NCBI GenBank assembly: GCA_023264755.1
Contig: JAHFVB010000151.1
Coordinates: 1-9,501 of the forward strand
Reading direction: 5' to 3'
Length of the DNA: 9,501 nt
DNA from: Mycobacterium sp.
GTDB lineage: Bacteria > Actinomycetota > Actinomycetes > Mycobacteriales > Mycobacteriaceae
Positions within the stretch are counted from its first letter, which is position 1. Every line of letters begins with the position of its first letter. Under the pieces are notes generated by a model, which did no database searches, had not been told where the DNA came from, and saw nothing but the letters and a program-made list of their open reading frames with translations. The translations under genes were made by a program, and so were the position numbers. Shown piece by piece: positions 1-7,100 of this stretch.

Positions 1-252
1 CAGGCGCTGGCTCCGGTCTTCGGCGAGCAGGGCATCACGGTCAACGCCGTCGCGCCGGGCTTCATCGAGACCAAGATGACCGACGCCATCCCGCTGGCCA
101 CCCGCGAGGTGGGCCGCCGGCTCAACTCACTGTTTCAGGGTGGCAAGCCGGTCGACGTGGCCGAGGCCATCGCCTACTTCGCCAGCCCGGCGAGCAATGC
201 GGTGACCGGCAACACGATCCGCGTGTGCGGCCAAGCCATGCTGGGAGCCTGA
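1..252 (+). CDS. fabG4: 3-oxoacyl-ACP reductase FabG4, C-terminal part (5' end outside window)
   Basis: The open frame enters from the left edge and ends at TGA 250-252, giving the last 83 residues. The segment [13 protein letters not shown] is the conserved stretch after the catalytic Tyr-Lys in short-chain dehydrogenase/reductases, where the chain closes over the cofactor. The end, with [16 protein letters not shown], is the usual SDR C-terminus. The catalytic Ser-Tyr-Lys and the nucleotide-binding glycines lie upstream and cannot be checked. Identification as FabG4 (the high-molecular-weight FabG, Rv0242c in M. tuberculosis, which reduces 3-ketoacyl thioesters) rests mainly on htdX starting 3 nt after the stop, the Rv0242c-Rv0241c arrangement. 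A generic FabG paralogue is the alternative, but the local order makes it unlikely. Confidence 0.88.
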   Translation, partial: QALAPVFGEQGITVNAVAPGFIETKMTDAIPLATREVGRRLNSLFQGGKPVDVAEAIAYFASPASNAVTGNTIRVCGQAMLGA

Positions 253-255
253 CGC

Positions 256-1101
256 ATGAGTGGACAACCCAGCGGGCTGGCGAACCTGGCCCGCGCCGCG
301 GCAGGCGCGCTGCCGTTCGTCACGCGTAGCGGCACCCTGCCCACGCGCACGGTATCCGTCGAGGGGCTCACGATCGATCCGGCCAACGTGGCGGCCTACG
401 CCGCGTTGACCCGGCTTCGGTTCGACGACACCGTGCCACTGACCTATCCGTTCGCGTTGACGTTCCCCTCGGTGATGTCGCTGGTGAGCGGGTTCGACTT
501 CCCCTTCGCGGCAATGGGTTCGGTGCACGTGGAGAACCACATCACCCAACACCGCCCGATCGCGGTGACCGACGTCGTCGACGTCAAGGTGCACGCCGAC
601 AATCTGCGCGAGCATCGCAAGGGCCTGCTCGTCGACATCCTCACCGACGTGTCGGTCGGCAACGACCTGGTCTGGCAACAGGTGACCACCTTCTTGCATC
701 AGCAGAAGACCAGCCTGTCAGGCGAGCCCAAACCGGAACCGAAGAAGCAGCCAAAGCTACCGCCGCCCAATGCCATCCTGTCCGTCACGCCGGGGCAGAT
801 TCGCAAGTACGCGTCGGTCGGCGGCGACCACAACCCCATCCACACCAGCCCCATCGGAGCCAAGCTGTTCGGCTTTCCGACGGTAATTGCCCACGGAATG
901 TTCAGTGCCGCAGCGGTATTGACCAACATCGAGGGCCAGCTACCCGATGCGGTGAAGTACTCGGTGCGGTTCGGCAAGCCACTGGTGCTGCCCGCACGGG
1001 CCGGACTCTACGTCGACCGGACCGGTAGCGGTTGGGAGCTGGCGCTGCGCCACCTGAGCAAGGGCTACCCGTACCTGACCGGAACCGTCACCGCGCTCTA
1101 G
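256..1101 (+). CDS. htdX: (3R)-hydroxyacyl-thioester dehydratase HtdX (MaoC/hydratase-2 family)
   Basis: The product has 281 residues, close to the 280 of M. tuberculosis HtdX (Rv0241c), and would catalyse reversible dehydration of (3R)-hydroxyacyl thioesters to trans-2-enoyl thioesters in the cytoplasm. It shows the two-hotdog layout: an N-terminal non-catalytic half (about 30-150), a Lys/Pro-rich linker (about 155-172) and a C-terminal MaoC half. The hydratase-2 signature is clear at 185-220: YASVGGDHNPIH contains the expected catalytic Asp191 and His196, with Asn193 between them, and AHGM follows at 212-215. The ATG at 256 is preceded by GGGAG (243-247), an 8-nt spacing inside the end of fabG4. 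The 3-nt gap implies translation coupled to fabG4, so the pair supplies successive reduction and dehydration steps. A strong hairpin follows the stop. Confidence 0.93.
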   Translation: MSGQPSGLANLARAAAGALPFVTRSGTLPTRTVSVEGLTIDPANVAAYAALTRLRFDDTVPLTYPFALTFPSVMSLVSGFDFPFAAMGSVHVENHITQHRPIAVTDVVDVKVHADNLREHRKGLLVDILTDVSVGNDLVWQQVTTFLHQQKTSLSGEPKPEPKKQPKLPPPNAILSVTPGQIRKYASVGGDHNPIHTSPIGAKLFGFPTVIAHGMFSAAAVLTNIEGQLPDAVKYSVRFGKPLVLPARAGLYVDRTGSGWELALRHLSKGYPYLTGTVTAL

Positions 1102-1113
1102 TCGTGTCGCTTC

Positions 1114-1157
1114 CCGACGCGGACGGTGGACTGTTCGCCGTCCACCGCCCGCGTCGG
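1114..1157. terminator. Bidirectional hairpin terminator between htdX and the TetR gene
   Basis: Arms 1114-1131 and 1140-1157 are complementary over 18 positions with a single A/C mismatch, around an 8-nt loop (1132-1139). The stem is very GC-rich. It lies 12 nt after the htdX stop and 8 nt beyond the TetR gene stop, which approaches from the other strand, so it can serve both convergent genes. No U-tract follows on either side. Hairpins without a U-tract have been proposed as terminators in mycobacteria, but whether this one terminates transcription is inferred. Confidence 0.78.
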
Positions 1158-1165
1158 AGCGGGTG

Positions 1166-1789
1166 CTACGGGGTGGCCGACTCCACGGCATCCCGGTCCG
1201 ACGGCGTGCCCTTCAGACCGCGCCAGAACAGGTTGATCATCAGCTCCGCGGCTTCCTGCATGTCGGCGTCCCCGGTACTGACCCGGTTGGCCACCGCCTC
1301 GCCGGCGCCGACCAACGCGACGGCCATCAGGTCGAAATCGGTGTCCGGCTCGGGATTTCGGGTACCCGACTTCAGCAGCCGGCCGACCAACTCGACGATC
1401 TTCTCGCGCCCTTCACGCACCGTGTGCGCAAACGTCTGCGAGCTCGTGGCCTGCGCGTACAGCACGATCCACGACGCCCGGTTGGTGTCGATGTAGCTCA
1501 GATAGGACAGCACGGCGTTGCGCAGCAAGTCCTTTGCGCTCTGGGTGAAGTCGATGCCAGCGCGCACCGTCTCGACGAATCGGGCGAGCTCGCGGTTCAG
1601 CACGGCGCCGAACAGTTCCTCCTTGGAGCCGTAATAGAGGTACAGCATCGGCTTGGAGATCTGCGCTTCCGCGGCGATCGCATCCATCGAGGTTTCGTGA
1701 TAACCGTTGACGGAGAACATCTGTACGGCGGCGTCGAGCATCTGCTGCTCGCGTACGGCGCGAGGCAACCGCTTCGTTCCACCTGCCAT
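1166..1789 (-). CDS. TetR-family transcriptional regulator (Rv0238-like)
   Basis: The product has 207 residues, a normal TetR length and close to the 204 of Rv0238. The N-terminal DNA-binding domain is about 10-60. After a first helix (REQQMLDAAVQMFSVNGYHE) comes the helix-turn-helix TSMDAIAAEAQISKPMLYLY, ending in the typical YYGSKEELF. The C-terminal ligand and dimerisation domain (about 65-195) shows no ligand-specific motif I recognise. The frame is open upstream to 1999, but that would overlap the end of the GH3 gene. The start at 1789 gives the family length and has AAGG about 13 nt upstream on the minus strand. It lies 65 nt downstream of the lpqI-type gene on the same strand, as Rv0237-Rv0238 do in M. 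tuberculosis. It may be read from that gene, or from its own promoter, and may control its neighbours. The ligand is unknown. Confidence 0.9.
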   Translation of the reverse strand: MAGGTKRLPRAVREQQMLDAAVQMFSVNGYHETSMDAIAAEAQISKPMLYLYYGSKEELFGAVLNRELARFVETVRAGIDFTQSAKDLLRNAVLSYLSYIDTNRASWIVLYAQATSSQTFAHTVREGREKIVELVGRLLKSGTRNPEPDTDFDLMAVALVGAGEAVANRVSTGDADMQEAAELMINLFWRGLKGTPSDRDAVESATP

Positions 1790-1790
1790 G

Positions 1791-1842
1791 TGCTTACCGT
1801 GCCCTTCTACCGACCCCTTCAAACCCCCACTCAGCGTAAGCA
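1791..1842. repeat. Spaced inverted repeat upstream of the TetR gene (possible operator or leader hairpin)
   Basis: TGCTTAC at 1791-1797 is matched by its exact reverse complement GTAAGCA at 1836-1842, with 38 nt between. The whole element fits in the 65-nt gap between the GH3 gene stop and the TetR gene start. On the minus strand the second arm ends 1 nt before the ATG at 1789. A minus-strand TACGCT (1838 to 1833), which fits the mycobacterial TANNNT -10 pattern, overlaps the outer arm. If used, it would start a message around 1826 with a leader of roughly 37 nt. A 7-bp repeat at this spacing can occur by chance, and TetR operators usually have close-set arms, so function is speculative. Confidence 0.3.
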
Positions 1843-1854
1843 GTCTGCCGCGAA

Positions 1855-3879
1855 TCAGCCCCCGCAGTGCGGATTCTTCCCCTTGAAGCCGGCCACCCGC
1901 AGCACCGACGCGTCGACCTGCGCCGGGTTCAACTCGCCTGCATGCACCGCGCTCTCGAGCCGATCCAGCACGGCGGGCACCTCGTCCGTCGTCACCCACA
2001 ACGCCACGTCGGCGCCGGCCTGCAACGCCCGCAACGCGGCTTCGGCCACCCCGAACCGGTCGGAAATGGCCCGCATGCTGGACAGGTCGTCGGTGAACAC
2101 CGGTCCATCGAACGGCGGCCCACCATACCCACCGGAGCGCAGCAGCGCGTACGCCTCGGGCGACAGGCTGGCCGGGAAATCGGTGGTCAACCCGGGAACG
2201 TCGAGGTGGCCGACCATCACCGCCACGGGTCGTTGGGTGACCAGGGTGCGGTACGGAAGCAGGTCGTTGCCCTCGAGCTCGGCCAGCGGCGGCGTGGACA
2301 CCCCTCCGGTGTGCGAGTCGCCCGATCCGTGTCCGTGCCCGGGAAAGTGCTTGAGCACCGGCAGCAGGCCCGCATCGCGCAACCCCTGCGCATAGGCCCC
2401 CGCGTAGTCGGTCACCGTCGCCGGATCGGCACCGAAGGAACGATCTCCGATGACGGTGTCGTCCGGGGCGTCGGTGACGTCGACGACGGGCGCGAAGTCG
2501 ATGGTGATGCCCAGCTTGCGCATCTTCTGGCCCCGCTCGAACGCGATGTCGTGGACCTCTTGCGGGCTCAGCGTCTGGGTGAGCACCCGCGGCGACTCCT
2601 GCGAGCCGATGAGGCCCGCAAGCCGCTCCACCCGGCCGCCCTCCTCGTCGACGCTGACGGCCAACGGCAGCGGGCCACCCGCGTCCGACAGTTGAGGCAC
2701 GGTGCCGTCGGACAACATCGACAGGTCGGTCCAGCTGCCGATGAAGATGCCGCCCACGTGGTGATCGGTGACGACCTGGCGCGCGTCGGCCGCACCCGTC
2801 ACGCCGACCATCAGCAGCTGCGCGAGCTTGTCCCGCAGCGACATCGTCGCCAGCAGCTCCGGTCCCTCGCCGCAGGCGGGCGGGGCGGGCGCCAGCGGGG
2901 CCGGGGCAGGAGCGGCGGCCGCCTGCGCTGGCCGCTGCGGCTTGGCGGGGTGGAACAACCGATCGCGGAACACGAACACCGACACCGCGGCCACCACCAG
3001 CACCGCCACTAGTGCGGGCACCACGGTGCCGACGCGGATGAGCGACTTCCGCCGCCGAGGGCGAGCGCCTGCGGACGGCTTCGCGGCGGGCTCCTCGAGT
3101 GGCTCCTCGGAAGGCTGCTCGGCCGCCTGCTGTCCGGTGAGCTCGTCGAGCACGGTTCCGAGCGCCTCGGCGAAGGCCGCACCCGTGGCGAACCGGGCCC
3201 CGGGCTGCTGGGCCTGCACCTTGGCCAGCGCCGCCCAGGCTCGCGTGAGCTCCGCGGGCACCTTCCGGTCCGCGCGCGGCGCTCCGCTCAACAGCTCGAG
3301 CGTGGTAGCCGCCAGGGCGCGCTGGTCTGATTCTTCTGCTGGTGCACCGACCGGGCCGGCCGGGCCGGCGTCGCCGTACGAACTGCCGAAGAAGTCCAGC
3401 AGGATGCCGCGGCTACCCGTCGCGTCCGACTTCGTGAGCCAGATGTCGGCCGGCTTCACGTCACCGTGGACGACCCCGTGCCGATGAGCGTGATCCAGCG
3501 CACCCCCGACGGCCGTCACGATCGTCTGCACGGCCTCGGCGGGCATCCCGTCGCGATAACGCGCCCCCAGCAGCCGACCGCAGTCCGGCCCGTCCACGTA
3601 TTCCGCGGCCACCCACAACCAGCCCTGGAACTCCCCGTGGTCGTGCAGGCGCAGCAGGTGGGGGTGATCCAGTCGAACCACCGCCGCCGCCCTGGCGACG
3701 AACCGCTGCCGAATCCCTGCGTCGGAGGCCCCACCAGCGGTCAGCACCGTCAGCGCGACGGGTCCGGCCAGGCGGGGATGCTCAGCCAGGTAGACCTCGG
3801 TCAGCGCGCCCGAACCCAGCTGCCGAACCAACGTGTAGCCAGCGAATGAGGCTCCGTCAGGGAACGGCATGGGCGGCAT
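1855..3879 (-). CDS. lpqI: LpqI-type GH3 beta-N-acetylglucosaminidase fused to an N-terminal PknB-like pseudokinase and a transmembrane helix
   Basis: Residues 336-672 are a GH3 NagZ/LpqI hydrolase, expected to remove non-reducing GlcNAc from muropeptides outside the membrane for peptidoglycan recycling. Visible motifs are VDEEGGRVERL (410-420), VIGDRSFG (476-483), KHFPGHG (510-516), the acid/base dyad Asp521-Ser-His523 and the nucleophile Asp597 in FTDDLSSM. Canonical LpqI is a lipoprotein of about 390 residues; this protein has 674 and no lipobox. Residues 14-245 are instead a kinase fold: LGSGALTEVY glycine loop, HGDVKP loop, a shortened activation segment and a closing RFATGAAFAEAL. Key kinase residues are replaced: Lys to Thr44, alpha-C Glu to Arg63, HRD to HGD (138-140), Asn to Asp145, DFG to DFF (162-164), no APE. 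An acidic stretch (254-263), RRRK (275-278), one membrane helix (about 283-304) and a Pro/Ala linker (311-335) follow, giving a cytoplasmic pseudokinase and an outside enzyme. Met1 or Met4 could be the start; neither has a good ribosome site. The TetR gene lies 65 nt downstream. Confidence 0.93.
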   Translation of the reverse strand: MPPMPFPDGASFAGYTLVRQLGSGALTEVYLAEHPRLAGPVALTVLTAGGASDAGIRQRFVARAAAVVRLDHPHLLRLHDHGEFQGWLWVAAEYVDGPDCGRLLGARYRDGMPAEAVQTIVTAVGGALDHAHRHGVVHGDVKPADIWLTKSDATGSRGILLDFFGSSYGDAGPAGPVGAPAEESDQRALAATTLELLSGAPRADRKVPAELTRAWAALAKVQAQQPGARFATGAAFAEALGTVLDELTGQQAAEQPSEEPLEEPAAKPSAGARPRRRKSLIRVGTVVPALVAVLVVAAVSVFVFRDRLFHPAKPQRPAQAAAAPAPAPLAPAPPACGEGPELLATMSLRDKLAQLLMVGVTGAADARQVVTDHHVGGIFIGSWTDLSMLSDGTVPQLSDAGGPLPLAVSVDEEGGRVERLAGLIGSQESPRVLTQTLSPQEVHDIAFERGQKMRKLGITIDFAPVVDVTDAPDDTVIGDRSFGADPATVTDYAGAYAQGLRDAGLLPVLKHFPGHGHGSGDSHTGGVSTPPLAELEGNDLLPYRTLVTQRPVAVMVGHLDVPGLTTDFPASLSPEAYALLRSGGYGGPPFDGPVFTDDLSSMRAISDRFGVAEAALRALQAGADVALWVTTDEVPAVLDRLESAVHAGELNPAQVDASVLRVAGFKGKNPHCGG

Positions 3880-3976
3880 CGTAACCGCCGGATCGCCGCC
3901 GGCGTGAATCGCCCGACGCCCCCGCCGCCCCCTCCGGACACCAGGTGAGACGGACCCGTCGTGCTACGTTGGCCGG
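3880..3976. promoter_or_regulatory. Divergent intergenic region between the lpqI fusion gene and the DUF2613-aftD operon
   Basis: These 97 nt separate two gene groups transcribed away from each other and must hold at least the minus-strand promoter of the fusion gene and the plus-strand promoter of the DUF2613 gene. The plus-strand -10 is recognisable and listed separately. For the minus strand I see no TANNNT at leaderless distance from 3879 and no clear Shine-Dalgarno sequence. The centre (about 3914-3936) is a C-rich run on the plus strand, so G-rich on the other. Shared control of wall recycling and arabinan synthesis from here is possible but inferred only from the arrangement. Confidence 0.5.
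3965..3970 (+). promoter_or_regulatory. Candidate -10 element (TACGTT) for a leaderless DUF2613-aftD transcript
   Basis: TACGTT fits the mycobacterial -10 consensus TANNNT. It ends 6 nt before the GTG at 3977, so its positions fall at -12 to -7 if transcription starts on the first base of that codon. No Shine-Dalgarno sequence precedes the GTG, and initiation at a 5'-terminal GTG or ATG is common in mycobacteria. No convincing -35 box is seen, which is usual for such promoters. Confidence 0.55.
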
Positions 3977-4150
3977 GTGGATCGGTTCGCTTTGCCAGCG
4001 CTGGCCAGCGTCGTCATCGGGCTTCTGCTCGGGGCCGCTGCCGTCTTCAGCATCACGCTGATGATCAAGCAGGACGAGCGCCCGCTGCTGGTCGGCGGCG
4101 ATCCCGCCTCGTCGGTGCTCAACAGGGTCGAGTACGGCGACCGCTCCTGA
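3977..4150 (+). CDS. DUF2613 small membrane protein (Rv0236A-like)
   Basis: The frame starts with GTG and gives 57 residues, the same length as the small protein Rv0236A annotated beside aftD in M. tuberculosis. Residues about 6-30 form one hydrophobic helix (ALASVVIGLLLGAAAVFSIT), followed by a short polar tail with GGDPASSVLNRVEYGDRS, which is characteristic of DUF2613. The helix can be read as an uncleaved anchor or as a signal peptide; I see no clear AxA cleavage site, so a membrane-anchored protein with an exported tail is likelier. Its function is unknown. It ends 10 nt before aftD, and the same pairing in M. tuberculosis suggests that it works with AftD or assists its insertion or stability (inference). 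A different open frame across 3961-4164 is a shadow. Confidence 0.87.
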   Translation: MDRFALPALASVVIGLLLGAAAVFSITLMIKQDERPLLVGGDPASSVLNRVEYGDRS

Positions 4151-4160
4151 TCCCAGCGTC

Positions 4161-7100
4161 GTGACGCCGGTGGACGGGCTTTCCCGACGTTGGCTGTGGT
4201 TGGTGGCCGCAGCGGCGTTGACGTTGACGTTCGCGCAAGCTCCCGGTCGCATCTCGCCGGACACCAAACTCGATCTGACCGCCAATCCGTTGCGGTTCCT
4301 GGCGCGCGCCGCGAACCTGTGGAACAGCGACCTCCCGTTCGGCCAAACCCAGAACCAGGCCTACGGCTACCTCTTTCCCCACGGCGCGTTCTTCCTGACC
4401 GGCGACCTGCTCGGGCTTCCGGGATGGGTGACGCAACGGCTGTGGTGGGCACTGCTGTTGGTGGTCGGGTGCTGGGGGCTGCTGCGGCTGGCCGAAACGC
4501 TGGGCATCGGCACCACCAGCTCACGCGTGGTCGCCGCCGTCGCCTTCGCGCTGTCACCCCGCGTGTTGACCACCCTCGGCGCCATCTCCTCGGAGACGCT
4601 GCCGATGATGTTGGCCCCGTGGGTGCTGATCCCGGTGATCCAGGCGCTGCGCGGGACCAGCACCAGTTCGATCAGGATGCTGGCCGCGCGCTCGGCGCTG
4701 GCGGTCGCACTGATGGGCGCCGTCAACGCCGTCGCGACCCTGACCGGCTGCCTGGCCGCGATCGTCTGGTGGGCGGCGCACCGTCCGAACAAGCTGTGGT
4801 GGCGGTTCACCGGCTGGTGGGCGGTCTGCGCGGTACTGGCCGTGCTGTGGTGGGTGGTGGCGCTGGTCATGCTCGGCCGCGTCAGTCCCCCGTTTCTCGA
4901 CTTCATCGAATCCTCCGGGGTTACCACGCAATGGCTTTCGCTGACCGAGGTGCTGCGCGGCACCTACAGCTGGACGCCGTTCGTGGCCCCCACCGCGACC
5001 GCGGGCAGCTCGTTGGTGACCACGTCGGTGGCGGTGCTCGCGACGACGCTGGTGGCCGCCGGGGGGATCGCCGGACTGACGTTGCGGAGCATGCCCGCGC
5101 GCCGGCTGCTGATTGCGATGCTGCTGCTCGGGGTGACGTCGTTGGCGATCGGCTACTCCGGCGGGCTCGGATCCCCGATCGCGCACCAGGTGCAGGCCTT
5201 CCTGGACGCGTCCGGCACGCCGCTGCGCAACGTGCACAAACTCGAACCCCTGCTCCGGATGCCGCTGGCCCTCGGCCTGGCCCACCTGCTGAGCCGGGTG
5301 CCGCTACCGGGTAGCGTCCCCCGCCCGGTCTGGGTGAGCGCCCTGGCCCATCCCGAACGCGACAAGCGGGTGGCCGTCGGGATCGTCGTGCTGGTCGCCC
5401 TAGGCAGCGCAACGTCTTTGGCGTGGAGCGGCCGGTTGACGCCGACCGGGGCGTTCACGGCGATTCCGCAGTACTGGCACCAGGCCGCGGACTGGCTCGA
5501 CGAGCACAACCAGGTGCCCGGGCAACCCGGGGCCTCCGGCCGGGTACTGGTCGCACCCGGTGCACCGTTCGCCACCCAGACGTGGGGCAACAGCCACGAC
5601 GAACCGCTGCAGGTGCTGGGCGGGAGCCCGTGGGGCGTACGCGACTCGATACCGCTGACGCCGCCGCAGACCATCCGCGCCCTCGATTCGGTGCAGCGCT
5701 TGTTCGCCGCCGGGCGGCCGTCGGCTGGACTGGCCGATACCCTGGCCCGCCAAGGGATTTCCTACGTCGTGCTGCGCAACGACCTGGACCCGGACGCCTC
5801 GCGGTCCGCCCGCCCGCTGCTGGTGCACCGAGCCATCGACGGATCGCCGGGCCTGACCAAGGTGGCACAGTTCGGTGAGCCCATCGGCCCCGGTACGTTG
5901 CAGGGCTTCATCGCCGACAGCGGGCTGCGGCCGCGGTACCCGGCCGTGGAGATCTACCGGGTCGAGTCCGCAGGCGCAACCCCGAATCCCGGCCAGCCCT
6001 ACCTGACCGACGCGAACGCGATGGCCCGCGTCGACGGCGGCCCAGAAGCGCTGTTGCGCCTCGACGAACGCCGCCGCCTGCTGGGTCAGCCCCCGCTGGG
6101 CCCCATGCTGCTCACCGCCGATGCGCAGCGTGCCGGACTGCCCGTTCCCGTCGTGACCGTCACCGATACGCCGCTGGCGCGCGAGACCGACTACGGCCGC
6201 GTCGACGACCACCTGTCGGCCATCCGGGCCCCCGACGACACCCGGCATACCTTCAACCGCGTACTCGACTACCCCGAGCCAGGGGCCCCGCTGGTGTACG
6301 GCCAGTGGCCGGGAGGGCGGATAACCACGTCCAGCTCGGCTGCGGATTCGACTGCCCTGCCCAATGTCTCGACCGCCGCCGGGCCCGCGGCGGCCATCGA
6401 CGGCGATACCTCGACCAGCTGGGTGTCCAACGCCCTGCAGTCCGCGGTCGGACAGTGGCTGCAAGTGGACTTCGACCATCCGATCACCAATGCGACCATC
6501 ACCCTGACGCCCAGCGCCACCGCCGTCGGCGCGCAGGTCCGCCGCGTCGAGGTATCCACCGTCAACGGCACCCGCACGTTGCGGTTCGACGAACCCGGCA
6601 CTCCGCTGACGGTCCGGCTGCCACGCGGCGAGACGCCGTGGGTGCGCTTCACGGCGACGGCCACCGACGACGGATCGCCGGGGGTGCAGTTCGGGATCAC
6701 CGACTTCACCGTCACCCAGTACGACGCGTCGGGCTTCGCCCAGCCGGTGAGCCTGCGACACACCGTCACCGTGCCCGGCCCACCCGCGGGTTCGGCTGTC
6801 GCGCAATGGGATTTGGGTGCCGAACTGCTGGGCCGGCCCGGCTGCGCCGACGGGCCGGACGCGGTCCGATGCGCAGCCACGATGGCGATGTCACCCGAGG
6901 AACCGGTGAACCTCAGCCGTACGCTGACCGTGCCGGAAGCCATGTCGGTGACGCCGACGGTGTGGGTACGCGCCCGCCAGGGTCCGAATCTGGCCGACCT
7001 CATCGCACCCCCAGGCACCGCGCGGGCGCTCGGCGACGCCGACCTCATCGACGTCCTGGGCTCCGCCTACGCCGCCAGCGACGGCGATCCGCGCACCTCG

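Noticed and set aside
1790..1999. N-terminal extension of the TetR protein up to 1999 (277 residues)
   Set aside because: It overlaps the conserved C-terminus of the GH3 gene on the same strand in another frame, and the extra sequence is Arg/Gly-rich with no TetR character. The start at 1789 gives the expected family length.
2875..3030. The kinase/GH3 junction as a sequencing frameshift joining two genes
   Set aside because: The junction is one open frame with a coherent membrane topology: basic stretch, about 22-residue hydrophobic helix, Pro/Ala linker, then the GH3 start. No second start with a ribosome site, signal peptide or lipobox appears ahead of the GH3 part.
1867..3487. Long plus-strand open frames (1867-3012, 2768-3487) opposite the fusion gene
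   Set aside because: They are antisense shadows with low-complexity translations. The minus-strand frame shows clear kinase-fold and GH3 motifs.
3914..3936. G-quadruplex on the minus strand in the divergent intergenic region
   Set aside because: Only two five-G runs and one GGG nearby are seen, short of four tracts of three, so the canonical pattern is not met.
3961..4164. 67-codon ATG frame from 3961, overlapping the DUF2613 gene
   Set aside because: Its Arg-rich translation resembles no family. The GTG frame from 3977 matches DUF2613 in length and sequence.
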